A stretch of DNA of 64,000 nucleotides from Euonymus europaeus (GCA_963580455.1 OY756971.1:19677001-19741000), one strand, 5' to 3'; shown: positions 34,079 to 47,400, counted from the stretch's first letter. Numbers and translations are program-made. Notes: generated by a model not told the origin, from the sequence alone.

Positions 34079-34469
34079 AACCATTGGCATAGCTTTCCCT
34101 TTTTTGTTAAAACAATATATTTGTGTCGTGTTTTTTGTTCATATTTATTTCTTTATGTATGAACAATGTATTTCCAATGTATCTGATGCAAATATTTATG
34201 TTATCATGAAGGTATGTTACAATTAGTTACATTGTAATTCTATTGTGTTTTTTGGTTCGTAGTTATTTGTTTATGTATGGAAAATGTATCTCCAATGTAT
34301 TTGATGCAAATCTTTATGTTATCGTGAAGGTATTTTACAATTAGTTACAATAGATATAAGGTCAATGATTTACTGATATGAAATAGTAGCAAAATAACAT
34401 TACGTTAAAAAAAATTATGTACTACATAAGGAAACATATCCTGTCAGTCAATTACATTACTTCACTTTT

Positions 34470-35390
34470 TCATGCAATGACGAAATTTTTCATGAACATT
34501 GCCACTATCTGGCATTTGTATTTCACGACTTCTTTAAGTGGTAGATTTTCCTCTATAGGTTCACCCTTCACCAATTTCTCCATTACATGACAGACGTGTA
34601 TGCCGCAATCAACCCTGCATTTGAAATGTGATATTGTGATGTTTTTACCATTTTTGTTGAAACTAGGGAATAAAATTATTGTAGAGCATATTAACTTGCG
34701 TGCCAAAATGTTGTTGTGGGCATTGAATATCGGATCGGAGAGGGGTGCTGAATATTGTATCAATGTCTTTCTTATCAAGGCCTTTATTTTCATTGTTCAT
34801 TTTGAAAATCTCCTTTTGCTTGGCTATCACGTAACTCACCTATATGCATGACGTCGTTCTTGTTAAATGTTTCCCACAATAATCATATAAGTATCATGCA
34901 TGCATCATGTATGTATATATGATTCAAATTTCTTTACCAGTTTTTGAGCATCGACAATGTAAGGGTTTGATATTCTATCCCTGGACTTCAAGCTATTCTA
35001 TTGTATCTATTCCCCCCTCCAACGAGTCAAATGCAACTAGCGTCCAATGGTTTGGCTGAATCTCTATTTCTCTACCCCCATTCGAATTCATTGGGAAAAT
35101 TAGATAATGGGTTAGTGGAGACAAATTGGAAAGCACCTTGTCGATCTTAGCCTCTCTAATATCTTTGTACTCGTCTTTCACAATGTAAGTTTGAAAAAAC
35201 GTTATATACTTAGCTGTATAATTAAAACTTTCAATAAAAAATTGACACTTATTTTGGATATCATATGATTACTTACCCAACACAAGGAGTCAAATATGAA
35301 GAAAGTATACGTGGATTCATCGGCTAAAAGCTTGTTGGCGTCCATCAGTATTTTTCCATGTGCATTAATAAAACCTGCACTCATAGTTAT
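34470..35390 (-). CDS. Ulp1-like cysteine protease (C48) of a Mutator-like element
   Basis: Three blocks in order on the minus strand: 35384-35275 (ANKLLADESTYTFFIFDSLCW), 35181-34995 with HWTLVAFDSLEG, and 34793-34480 with VDCGIHVCHVMEKLV and LPLKEVVKYKCQIV. His, Asp and Cys of the catalytic triad are all visible in the correct order. Blocks are separated by AT-rich gaps that look like introns, whose exact borders I did not fix. Host Ulp1 proteins remove SUMO from targets. The element-borne versions have unknown targets. It may be intact or slightly damaged; no promoter was identified. Confidence 0.6.
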
Positions 35391-35726
35391 GTTTTATGAA
35401 TTGCATTTTCAATAATGGCATAGATTGATATATATATATATATATATGAACAAATCTCAGATATAAAGTTGAGGTTCATTCACATTATTGGTTGTGCCTT
35501 TGTCACTCAAAATGTCAAGCAAATCTTCCATAGATTCTGCCATTTTGAGATATGGCTTCAATCAATTGCCTAAATAGTGTGTTCTTTAGTTTTGCAATTT
35601 GTCTCTTACTCAGAGAGAGACCTTCAATCAGGATGACAACAACTTGCAGACTTGACTATTAATGTGGGGTGTTATGAGTCTCTTTTGACGTATTTTTCTC
35701 CTGGAATCACATACAAATCATACAGG

Positions 35727-36083
35727 TATCATGTAACGACCCGACCTTTTCTCCAGGTCCAGCCAGCCGTTACAGGCCCATGGGCCACAACCCCCAACCT
35801 CTATTCGCGTTCAGCCCCTCACGACTGACTCATACGATAGGTTGTTGAAGGCAGGAGTCAAACTCCTGACCTCCCTTTAACACGCAGCCCATGGCTTAGT
35901 TGGTAGCATGTGTTGCCATGGGCTGCGTGTTAAAGGGAGGTCAGGAGTTCGACTCCTGCCTTCAACAACCTATCGTATGAGTCAGTCGTGAGGGGCTGGA
36001 CGCGAATAGAGGTTGGGGGTTGTGGCCCATGGGCCTGTAACGGCTGGCTGGACCTGGAGAAAAGGTCGGGTCGTTACATATCA
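35727..36083. mobile_element. Palindromic tRNA-like element (inverted dimer) inside the Mutator-like element
   Basis: The insertion 35732-36078 (347 bp) starts TGTAACGACCCGACC and ends with its inverse. It is flanked by TATCA on both sides (35727-35731 and 36079-36083). Arms of about 164 bp (35732-35895, 35915-36078) are near-perfect inverted copies around a 19-nt centre. On the plus strand an A-box-like TGGCTTAGTTGG (35892-35903) and a B-box-like GAGTTCGACTCC (35945-35956) are 41 nt apart. It is the dimeric relative of the element at 19709-19902. Confidence 0.8.
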
Positions 36084-36820
36084 TTTAGGTATCACGGATG
36101 TATTACATAGTGTCACAAGTAAATGATTTCACGATGATAGATTCAGAGAATATAAAGAATTTCAAATACTACTCCCACGTGGATTCTTGCCTTTTCATAG
36201 CTATCATAACATATTCGCAAAGGTATCATATATTACACATAAAAATAAATAATAGTTCATCACAGAAGACTTACCATTGATTTTTTAGAGCTTGACATAT
36301 CAGTGGTATTCTAGAAAAATCAAATGTGTATCACGGTTTATGAAAAAACTTACCATCGCGGAGTTATATAAAGGGCGCAGCAGTCGCGTCGTTGTACTAC
36401 TAGCGTCGTTAGCGGAGGAGGTGCGTCGTTGGAAGAGTCGCGTTGTTGTCGGAAGAGTCGCGTGGTTGTCGGAACAATTGCCTCTCACTAAAAAATTGAT
36501 AGCGTTTTTGTTGGAGACGTCGATTGAATGACGGAACAGTGGCTTGGTTAAAGACGGTATATGCGGAACAGTCAGAATGATGGAGGATGACTAGTGTATT
36601 GGGCGTTTGTGACTGTGGGAAGATTTTGTTTGGGTATCAGGAAAGTTTAGATGGGTATGACTGTCTTTGGGTATCACGCCACCTAGCTAGAGTATTAGTG
36701 TATGACGCACGCATCACAATATTTTTAAATTTCAAAACTATGATATAGGGGCAAATGGGTAAATGAACTAATTAATGGTCTAAAACACAAACAAGATTTT
36801 TGCGCCAGTGCTATCGGCTC

Positions 36821-38502
36821 ATAAGTCTCAAACATTGTACTGGCCTACAAATCCCCAGAAAGTATTGTGCAAAATTGTAAATAGTGCTATTCATTTTATG
36901 GGCTTACAATTTCAGGTTCAATGGTATGGGCCTACGATTATGGGCTCACTGTTTGGACTGCTTCTGGATCAAATACCCAGAAGGCCAGAATTGATGGAGA
37001 AGTGGACTCTGCAACTGTAGATTTCGCTTTTGCTACGCGGATTTTTTTTATTTTTTTTTGAAATCTTGCTACGCATAATTTTAAACATGTTGTAGAGGTA
37101 AGAAATGACTACATTATAAACAATTAAGCCCATCTCAATTATTATATAATAAGGCGTTTTCTCAAGTCTAATGAATTGGTTTCAAGCCCACTTATTAGAC
37201 TCGTGGAGAACTAAAGTCGGGGGTTCAATTTATACTTAAATTAAATAATTTAAAGTGGACAATAATATTGATATTTATGGGGTGTGTAATTTTCAACCCC
37301 GAAAAAAAAGCCAGAACCGTTGCAAATAAGCAATAATGATCTTGACCATGTTTTCGACCCTAGAAATGATATGCTGTTGAAAGAGGGAATATTGTCTTTT
37401 ATTTATTCTTGGTGCTTGATGCCCCGGCCACTTAATAGAGGAATAAGAAGTTCTTGCTTGAATACATGACAGTATCTAATGCTTGAATAGTTTTATTCTA
37501 AGAATGTTTATGAAGTGGAAGATAATGGATTTCCGAGTAGGACATTCACAGATGCTCAAAATCAGTGGTCAGTGGAAGGTTTACAATGGTCATTTGTAAT
37601 AGTAAGATTGATATTTTTAGAACTTCTTTTTCATATTTTCAATTTGTTTTCCAATGGAGTAAGATGCATCAAACTGAGTTATTGATGAGGGAAATAAGGA
37701 TTAACAGAAAGCCTATGGTTTCTTATGCTTTCATTGCTTCATCTAAATGATTTTAAACTCCAAAAAGAAAATTCCAAGAAAAATATAATTTGTTTTCTTT
37801 CTAAACTCAGCTTATATGTTACACAGTTTATCCGTCAATTTATACGGTATCAAATATATTCTAAACTAAAAGCTACCATGATGCTAAGTAACCAGCGCCT
37901 CAAATATCAATTCAAGTCACTCCCCTTTATGTCAAAACAATTCTTTGTGTACATTGAAGGACTCCATATTCCCAAATTTTCCGAACTTAATCTGTACCAC
38001 TCCACTAATTTCTGTATCTTTTCTCATCATAGATCGATGCTAGGCCAGCAACATTCTCGAATGGCTTGTAGTTTACACCAAAATATTTTAGCTTAACCTT
38101 TTCAAAGGATCACTCTAGAAGCACACCATGTTTCGAAGATTGTTAGAGAGGACAAAGTCGTCTTCTGCTACGGAGAGGACGAAGTATTCTGTTTATCTTG
38201 GGCTTAGGTTTGATAATGGGTTCTAAAAATTTTGGGCCTATCATCTTGTTGGACTCTTTGCTTTTGGGTTCTTGTTTGGCCTGGCCGGAATATCTTTCTT
38301 CTTCCTCGATCAGCTTCCTTCTTCGTTTGCTGCAACGGTAACCTGCAAAATATCAAATAATGTTATCAAGTCATGTTACCGTTGCACAGATTTCATATAA
38401 ATAACACACAAGTGTATTGTAAACATATGAGTTAATCAATACAATAGACTATACTATTTCTCTCTTTATTGTCTATTGTGCATTATCTTTCTTCTCAAAG
38501 AT
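36821..38502. other. Gene-free stretch and upstream region of the MSL gene
   Basis: No coding region is recognised. A short frame at 38104-38205 has no placed motif. The last 200 bp before 38503 are the likely promoter and leader of the channel gene. Confidence 0.45.
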
Positions 38503-41286
38503 ATGGAACTCTTCAGAGAGGCTTTGAAGACACAATGTTGTTCTGCTAAAAAAGAAGAAAAGCAAGCTCTCTTGTATGATCAAAAGGACTACAACATGGC
38601 GCAACCCTCTGATTTGGAAGGGCAGAAAGAAATGGTTGTGAAGATTGACAGTCATAATGATTCTAACAAAGAAACTGAGATTGCTTTTGAGTCTAATATT
38701 GGTGAAAGCACCAGCAGCAAAGTTGATGGTTCATCTAAGAAATCAAAGGTATCATTCGTAGAAGTATTGGATGAAGCTGTTCGACGCACAGGTAAGGACT
38801 TCTCAAGCGGAGAAACCATCCAACAGCATAGCTTGTGGGGTACTCTAGTGAGGAAGACTAAGTCTCGGCTGGTTGACCCGCCTGAGGAACAATATCAAGG
38901 TTTTCAGAGATTTATGGATTCTGATGAAGGTGATGGCATTGAAGACCCAGAAGAATCTAAGAAGGTGAATTTTAGTCTACTGATAGCACTCCAATTGACA
39001 AGTCTTGTTCTGATTATCACAGCCTTAGTTTGCAGCCTCTCAGTTGCTGCTATAAGGAGTCTAAGATTATGGCATCTTCCATTGTGGAAATGGGAGCTGA
39101 TGATTTTCACTCTAATATGCGGACGTTTGGTGATAGGCTGGGGAATCCGGGTCATAGTGGCCTTTATTGAAAGAATCTTTCTTCTTCGAGAAAGGGTTTT
39201 ATATTTTGTGTATGGATTGAAAAGGGATGTTCAGAACTGCTTCTGGTTAGGTCTTGTCTTGCTCGTTTGGCACTTGATTTTTGATGAAGAGGTTGAGGAG
39301 GAGACTAAGAGTAAGGTCTTGCTGTATATAACCAAGACTTTGATATGTCTGCTGATGGCTACTTTCGTATGGCTCTTGAAAACATTCCTTGTCAAAGCTA
39401 TGGCTTCTTCTTTCCATGTAAATACCTTCTTCGAAAGAATCCGCGAGGCATTGTTCGGTCAATACATTATCGAAACACTCTCTGGTCCCAGATTACTTGC
39501 AAGGAACAAAGAAGAAGAAGAAGAAGGGAATAACCCTGACCTTCGGCGATTGCAGAGTGATGGGGTTGCCACTCACAGAAACCACCAGACAACTCCTCTG
39601 CAGAGATCAGCTACAGCTCGGAAAAGTCATAGAGTCTCGAGGGTAATTTCTAAGAAGAGGCTAGATGAGGAGATTTACATTGGCAATCTCCAAAAGATGA
39701 ATGAGAAGAACATATCAGCCTGGAACATGAGAAGGATGATGAACATCATCACTCATGGAGCCTTGTCAACTCTGGATGAGCAAATACTGAGCTCAGATAT
39801 TAAAGATGAGTCTGCCTTCCACATTAAAAGTGAATTCCAGGCCAAAGATGCAGCCAAGAAGATATTCCACAACGTGGCGAAACCAGGATCCGAGTAAGTG
39901 AACTAAGATTTCTTTTGTTTGATTCCTTCATGGGAAACAATTTCTGTGTTTTCTTGGTGTTTCTCTGTAGTGCTAAATAGGCTTTAAGAACCAAAACCAT
40001 TTAAGTTTCTATTTAGTCTGACTAGTGAAATCTCTCTGTGTTTCCGGAGCTAACTTTTATGTTATTTTACAGATACATTGCCCTTGATGATCTGATGTGT
40101 TTTATGGGTTTTGAAGAAGCCCATAGAGCAATGTGTCTCCTCGGAGCTGAACGCATAACCGAGGGAATAAGCAAGTCAGCTCTTAACAATTGGATGGTCG
40201 GTATAATCGAATTCCTAGCTCTTTCATCTTGTTTTGCTAATTTTCAATGTGCTGAATTTCTGATTCTGTTTCAGGTAAATGCATTTAAAGAGCGACGAGC
40301 ACTTGCATTGTCTCTCAATGATACAAAAACCGCGGTGGATGAACTTCACAATATTCTGAAATTTTTTGTAGCTATAGTCATTGTGATAATTTCACTTCTC
40401 ATACTTGGAATTCCTATTACCCATTTCCTAGTCTTCATATCCTCCCAGCTTCTCTTAGTGGTGTTTATTTTTGGGAATACCTGCAAGACAGTGTTTGAAG
40501 CTATCATCTTCTTGTTTATCATGCACCCATTTGATGTCGATGATCGTGTCGAAGTAGATGGAGTCCAGGTAAAAACCTTCATCATCAAGCTTGAGTATAA
40601 ATCCTACCAACGAATTACTTCAGTTCCTGACTTTTTTTATTCTGTTGATCCTCAGATGGTGGTAGAGGAAATGAATATATTAACCACGTTATTTCTGAAA
40701 CATGACAACCAAAAGGTCATATACCCCAATAGTGTGTTGGCCACCAAGTCTATCGGTAACTTCCATCGCAGTCCAGACATGGGAGAGGCAGTCCATTTCT
40801 GCATCCACATATCAACTCCAGTCGAGAAGATTGCCCACATGAAAGAACGAATAAAAGAGTAAGTCAAATCTTCATTCCATTTTACTTGATTTAACAGAAC
40901 CTATGTTGTTAAAAAGATAAACGAGAATCCTTCTAATACAATGTACAGAATGCTCAAAATCATTTTCTTTTCTTGTTTATGATTTCTGTAACTTCAGTTA
41001 TGCCGAAGGCAACAGTCATCACTGGCATCCCTCTCCAACGGTGGTTGTGAACGACATAGAGGACATGAACAAACTGAAAATGTCAGTTTACCTCACACAC
41101 AGAATGAGCTATCAACATATGATGGAGAGATATTCTAGGAGGGGGCTTCTGATCGAGGCATTAATCAAAGTGTTTAGAGACCTTGATATTGAATACCGCT
41201 TGCTACCCATTGATGTCAATGTCCAAAACATGCCACCTTTGGTTTCAAATAGGCTTCCATCAACTTGGACTACTTGTTCTCGCTAA
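38503..41286 (+). CDS. MSL10: MscS-like mechanosensitive ion channel, MSL10-like
   Basis: Five exons: 38503-39893, 40073-40196, 40275-40568, 40656-40858 and 40998-41286, all GT-AG, joining to 766 residues. The N-terminal 150 residues are hydrophilic. Four hydrophobic segments follow (about 156-181, 194-222, 245-262 and 271-298), then a charged cytosolic loop, then two more (about 535-560 and 562-590), giving the six-span MSL9/10 layout. The pore-lining helix and beta domain follow: FEAIIFLFIMHPFDVDDRVEVDG, EEMNILTTLFL and YPNSVLATKSIGN. The protein opens under membrane tension and passes anions, in the plasma membrane in this clade. NDTKTAVDELH and KLKMSVY are family motifs. The ATG at 38503 is the first in frame; the exact start could be 38596. 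Confidence 0.93.
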
Positions 41287-42003
41287 AATGGGGGTTGTCC
41301 TACTCAACCCAACAAATGAAGTCAGCCTTTTGCAATCTCAAATGTCAAAACTAAATGGTGGGCTATTGTATTTTTTCCTTTTCTGGCTTTTCTTTTCTTG
41401 GGTTTTTTTTTTATGAAATAAACCTACCGTGAGAACATGGACATGGTCGCCCGGTTGTAATCTGGCCTAGTATTTCTGATGAAAATAATGTTTTGACAAT
41501 ATATAATAACTTCTTAGTCTAAATGGGATATAATATTACTCTATCACGAATGTGAATATACGATACTAACCTAACAAATAATTTGACAAGCAATGACATT
41601 TTTCATAGGATTATTTTGTGTCTTTCACTTGAACTCGCCCTTTTATGTTTGGGGGGTGTTAATGAGTTTGAATTGAGTTTGATTGAGAGAGTCAAAAATC
41701 CAAACACAATCCCATTCTTTTCAGTTTTTTATTTTTATGGTAGATTTAAAAAAATGTAATTTTTAATTTCCTACTCTGGGTTGGGCCCATTATGAATGCC
41801 GAGTGTTGCTAAAATGAGGTGCTGGGTGCCCAAAGTAGTTATTGGGTTTGGTTAAGGAAAAGGCAGTCCAGCCCATTGATGGAGATAAAGCTGGAAGATG
41901 AACTCCTCATTCCTCAACTGTCAAGTAAGGGATAAAGTAGAAAGAAATCAAAGAACCAAGAAGATAAAAAGCCACACGCATTTGCAGCTGAACACATCCT
42001 GTA
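41287..42003. other. MSL 3' flank and GST upstream region
   Basis: Non-coding, AT-rich. No distinct element is seen. Confidence 0.5.
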
Positions 42004-42873
42004 ATGGCGACTCCAGTGAAAGTGTACGGTCCTACTCTATCCACTGCCGTATCTAGAGTCCTCGTCTGTCTCCTTGAAAAAGATGTCCAGTTTCAGCTCA
42101 TCCCCATGAACATGTCCAAAGGTGAACACAAAAGCGCTGATTACCTCAAAATCCAGGTAATGATTCTCTCATAACTTGCAAACTTCTCTGTAAAATTTGA
42201 AGTGTAATAGTACCCATCTTTTATTTTTTCCGCCAATCTTGTTTCTTCATTGTCACAGCCATTCGGCCAAGTCCCTGCTTTTCAAGATGAGGAAATTTCT
42301 CTCTTTGGTATGAACCCGCTATTACACTTTATGAATTCCTTTAATTCCAGTAAAGTTATTCTGTAATCCTGTGTAAATTCATAGGTTTTTGTGTGTATAT
42401 ACATGTATGGATCAGAATCCAGGGCCATTTGTCGGTACATATGTGAAAAACACGCAAAGAGAGGAAACAGGGGACTGTATGGAACAAACCCATTAGCGAA
42501 AGCCTCAATAGATCAGTGGCTGGAGGCAGAGGGTCAAAGCTTCAACCCACCGAGTTCAGCATTAGTGTTTCAGCTCGCATTCGCACCGCGTATGAAGATC
42601 CAGCAAGACGAAGGGGTTATTAAGCAGAATGAGCAGAAGCTGGTGAAGGTGCTGGATGTGTACGAGAAGAGACTCGGGGACAGTCGGTTCTTGGCCGGTG
42701 ATGAATTCTCTCTGGCTGACCTCTCTCACTTGCCCAACACGCATTACTTGGTTAATGCGACCGAGAATGGAGAGCTTGTTACGGGGAGGAGTAATGTGGG
42801 GAGATGGTGGAGTGAGATTTCTAGCCGGGATTCATGGAGGAAAGTGGTTGAAATGCAGAAGAGTGGTGCTTGA
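42004..42873 (+). CDS. GSTF: Glutathione S-transferase, phi class
   Basis: Three exons (42004-42156, 42259-42307, 42416-42873) give 219 residues, the normal length; the two introns lie at the conserved phi-class positions. The thioredoxin-like N-terminal domain (1-80) has the likely catalytic Ser13 in GPTLSTAVSRVL, the cis-Pro loop PFGQVPAF and the glutathione-binding ESRAICRYI. The helical C-terminal domain has the FLAGDEFSLADLSHLP motif. Phi enzymes are plant-specific, cytosolic dimers that join glutathione to electrophiles and reduce peroxides, or act as carriers of flavonoids. Which role applies cannot be told from sequence. Confidence 0.95.
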
Positions 42874-44492
42874 TATGAACCAGTTTCGCTTGATTTATGA
42901 AATTATAATCAGTTTGACTATATTCATGATTTTGTTGTCTTATTAAGTGTGAGATGTTGTCATTCGATTAGTGTTGTTGTGTTTGTGTGTCTAGACCATG
43001 AAAGCATTTGATTTTATTATAAAATTAACAAACTTGTTTCATTAAAAAACAATAATTCGACTTATTGTTTGTTGTTGGGTTCACTTGTTGTCGTGAAATA
43101 GCACATGTTTGGTACAGCGTATAAGCTAGCTTATACTCTGTCAAACATACTCTCAGACACTCTCAACTTTTACGTTTTACAATAGCTAATACTCTATCAC
43201 ACATACTCGCTAACCGACTCGCTATCAACCTTTTCTTTTATGGCTGATAATCAATTGTCTGCTATTTCACGAAGTTAGATCGATAATTTTATCAGACTTA
43301 TATAGAGATTGGTCAATTGATGATTGTCAAATTACTCAAAAGTCGGTTGATTGAAATAATAATCGACTACTAAAAAATTTGAAACATATTAACTTCACTA
43401 GCTACAATAGGTTCGCTCAACTAATCGAAAAAAGCCTGTTGTCAACCATTATCCGATCCCCAAAGTTGGGTTGATAATGATAGGCGATACAGAACAAATC
43501 CAATTTCCAAAATCGGTTGGTTAGATGGATCGATTGTGTGTTTTTTTATTTTTAAATAAGGTAAAAAAGAGTGAGACTCAAACTCAGGATTCGAGATTAC
43601 ATACGATTTAGCTCATCAACTGAGTTGCTTGTGATTTATGGATGGATCGATTGTTGGGTAATAAACTAATAACCCTTCTAGATTAAGTAAATGGAAATGT
43701 TTGAGACCCCATTTTATTCCAAATACATGTGAAATATCGAATATTAAGGGGGACTCCATGTGTGTTTATAATCGATGCTTATTACACATGACATATAGAT
43801 TGATATTAAAATATGGGCATAAAGCATTGCTAATCAAGCAAATTTTCATACTCTCCGCTCTCTTTTCTCCGCCTCTATCTAAAAACACAACCGCACATAC
43901 CTCCTACTCCAAAGGAGGAGGAGGAGGCTTTTGCCTTATTTCCTCCTCTCACCTTTAAGTACTACTCCTTTAAATGATAGTAGCAGACCTTTCCAGATCT
44001 ATCCCTTTTTGGGTGTTCTATATCATTATTATACTGATTTTCTTCAAGTTTTTTTGTTTTTTACATGATCTTTTGGTTGATTTTATCTCCTGCGTGAGTA
44101 ATTAGTTTCTCCCCATCTAGTAAAATTTTATCTCCATTTAGTGGAATTGTATCTCCTTCGGGAGCTTTTACTCATTTGGGAGAATTCTAATGGAAGTTCC
44201 CATTTCTCTTAAAAAAAAGTAATTTTCGTATCCTAGTTTTGATTGCTCTTCCTATACATAAAAATAAAAGAAAATTAATACATAAATCGACCCAAAAATA
44301 AATGGCCTAACAAAACTCCTTCCGGGCCCGTTAAGATTGGGTTATTTAGACCTCTAATTGGGCTAGAGCTCGAGAGCCCGTAAGCAGGCCCAAATCTTAC
44401 TCTAATCGACGGGGACTGTCAGGCATCAGTGCCCTCCTCTACACCTCAGAGAGCAGTAAGCCAGGAACTGTCGTACTGTGGACTCACGATCG
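42874..44492. other. Gene-free stretch
   Basis: AT-rich. A block with GTTTGGTACAGCGTATAAGC and inverse-like GCTTATACTCTGTCAAACAT (43108-43165) may be the end of a MITE. The segment 43220-43660 shows no coding motif. The last 150 bp are upstream of the U11/U12 25K gene. Confidence 0.4.
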
Positions 44493-47400
44493 ATGGAACC
44501 AAGCGTGAGTGTTGTGGAAGAGGCGAGTGGGTACAACAGCAACGACGTAAAGAGGGCTAAATTGCAGTCAACACTTGCCTCTCTCCTTGACGATCCTGTA
44601 CTTGCCGATGTTCCGAAGAAGCCCACCTTATCAGATGTTGAGACCCTCATCAGCCTCGAATTAGGTAGCGGAATGCGCATCTCCGTCCTCAAATTGGACG
44701 GAACCTCCTTCGGTAATAAATGGAAAACGAAGCTGTCACTCTTACCTTCTATTTGGCATTTTTTCAAACACTTTTTTTGAATTAAAGTTCTTCTTTCATT
44801 GGCTCGGTGGAGATGTGGCGGTGATGAATTCGGCTAACGTCAAGGATTTGAAGCTCGCCGTCAAGAAGAAAGTCAACGAAATGGAACAATCTAAGATGGG
44901 TCATCGCCAAATTTCATGGTATGTTTATGAGTTCAATATTTTCAGCTCTTCAGGCTTTATTGAAACCCTCACCGCAAGGACTGCATAAAGTAATTCTTAC
45001 ACTCATACAAGTTTCTGGGTTTTCATTTTCAAGGAAACATGTGTGGGCAAATTATTGTCTTTCATACCATAATCAAAAGCTGATTGATGACAACTCTGCA
45101 CTTCAGGATTTGGGCATCCGCAACCATTCTCAGGTGGGTTTGTGCCTTCTAAGTTCTAACCATCTACATATAGACTGTTTCCAATTATTTATCTTTGTGA
45201 CTTCGTTATTTGAGAAAGGAAATATGGTATCATCTGAAGAGATTTGAAGAAATAATTTTTACCATTGCATTCCAGAGATACAACCAGATATATATATACA
45301 AGCTACCAACGGCTATATAAACTAGCAACGGCTATATCAGCCTTTTGACAAAGATAGAATAATAATATTGTCTGATAAGATACAAACAGCATTAATTAAA
45401 GTGGGCCTATCTACTAGGACTTTATGTGATTTAAATGGATTGAGCTTTGTCCTTATTACCGTCCCTCAAGATTGGAGGGGCCAAAGTAACTCCAATCTTG
45501 GTACGCAGTAGGGAGAAGCGAGGCCGGAGGAGTGACTTCGTTAAAAGATCAGCCAGTTGATGAATGGTAGAAATCTTGAGAACCCGGATGGCGTTGTTGT
45601 TGACAAGGGAGCGGACAAAGTGAAGATCTACAGCGATGTGTTGCATTCTTGAATGAAGAACTGGATTGAGGCTAAGGTTGGTGGCCCCTTGGTTGTCACA
45701 ATGGACTACTGGAATTTGTGTAGATGGTATGGACAGATCATGAAGAAGATGTTGAATCCAAGTAACCTCAGAGGTAGTGCTTGCTAAGGCTCTATACTCG
45801 GCTTCGGTGGAAGATCTGGCGATGGCTCGTTGCTTTTGGGAGCGCCACGAGATTAGGGTATTGCCAAGAAATATAAGGTAGGCTGAAGTGGAAGAGCGAT
45901 CGTCTGGGTTACCAGCCCAATCGGAATCCGTATAAGCCTACAGATGAAGATTTGGTGATTTGTGAATGGTGAGACCAAAATTATAGGTGCCTTTGAGATA
46001 ACGCAGGAGACGCTTGAGAAGGGACCAGTGGACATCAGTAGGACTATGCATAAATTGAGCGAGCCGATTAATGGCAAAGCAAACATCTGGGCGGGTAATC
46101 CGAAGATATTGAAGACTCCCCATGAGTTTGCGGTAGGGCTTGGGATCTGCCAAGGGTGTGCCATCAGTGAGTTTGGTGGTGAAATGCGAGGGTAATGGGG
46201 TATTGACTGCTTTGGCGCCGGCCATATCCGATTGGTCCAGTATGTCGCGAAGATATTTCTGTTGAGACAAGAAAAGACCACTGTTAGTTGATACAACTTC
46301 AATCCCTAAAAAATAGGACAGATCACCTAACTCCTTGAGAGAGAATTTGGTTGCCAAATCGGTTGTAATCCTGCGAAGAAGATCAGAGTTAGATGCTGTT
46401 AGGATAAGATCATCCACATACACTAACAGATACATAATATGATTGGATTGACGAAGGATAAATAGAGATGGGTCTGCTTTAGAGGAAGTAAAACCAAGAG
46501 TATGGAGGAAGGAGCTGAGTGCATGATACCAAGCTCGAGGAGCTTGTTTGAGACCGTAGATGGATTTATTAAGTTTACATATGTGATTAGGATAATTAGG
46601 GTCTTCAAACCCTTTAGGTTGATTCATGTAGACTGTCTCTTGAAGAGTACCATAAAGAAATGCTTTGTTTATATCCAGGTGATGTAGAGGCCAGTTGAAG
46701 GAGACAGCAAGGGATAAAACGGTGCGTATGGTGACGGGCTTTATGACAGGACTGAAAGTGTGAGTATAATCAAGGCCAGCTTGTTGAGAATAACCTTGGG
46801 CTACCAAGCGAGCCTTATAGCGGCCCACAGAGCCATCGGGCTGGCGTTTAACTTTAAAGAGCCATTTGGATCCAATAGGCCGAATACCAGGGATAGGTGG
46901 TACAAGTTGCCAGGTGCAATGTTTAGTAAGGGCTGCAAATTCTTGATCCATGGCGGCCTTCCATTGAGGATGGGCAAGAGCAGAGCGAACAGATCGTGGT
47001 TCAAGAGAAGGGGGTAGGGGGTGAAGAGAAGCTTGATTAAGAGTCTTTGGTTTGTAAATTTTATTCATGGCCCGTGTTGTCATGCGATGGGTACGAGGAG
47101 GAGTGTGAGAGGGGATAGAGGATATAGGAAGAGAAGACATATCTTGGGTTGATTGTGGGGTTGGGGTTTGTGGAAGGTGTGGTGAAGTGAGGGTTGGTGG
47201 AACGATCGTGGGATTTGGAGGAGGTGGGTGAAGTTGGGTTTGTCGAAGAACAATTAGGTGGGCTGGAGATTGAGGGGCGGCACCAAGTAATGACTCAGAG
47301 GGAAGAGGAAGTGGAGCTGGGAAGTCATGTTCGTGAAAAGTAACATGTCTGGAGATGTATATTTTGTGATTGTGAGGGTCAAAGCACTTGTAGGCATTTT

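Larger units (their letters stand above)
33110..36820. mobile_element. Internally deleted Mutator-like element carrying a Ulp1-type protease gene
   Basis: On the plus strand lie the N-terminal PB1-like domain of a MULE transposase (33740-34030) and, directly after it, the C-terminal zinc knuckle (34034-34078). The catalytic core between them is missing. On the minus strand is a C48 (Ulp1-like) protease gene at 34470-35390. The pairing of a MULE transposase with an opposing Ulp1-like gene is known from plant Kaonashi-type (KI-MULE) elements. A weak inverted similarity (CAGGCGGCAAAACTT at 33120, and inverted CTGGCGCAAAAATCTT ending near 36818) may mark the ends; the limits are uncertain. Confidence 0.7.

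Noticed and set aside
35892..35957. Possible functional tRNA gene (A and B boxes at normal spacing)
   Set aside because: The boxes sit in an inverted-repeat element; no cloverleaf with acceptor stem pairing was found.
38476..38502. Upstream extension of the MSL reading frame
   Set aside because: The first codon is TTG; the first in-frame ATG is at 38503.
43861..43960. Short gene with Gly-rich end
   Set aside because: Simple GGAGGA repeat; no homology or promoter.
44478..44492. Upstream start for SNRNP25
   Set aside because: The codon is GTG; ATG at 44493 is used.
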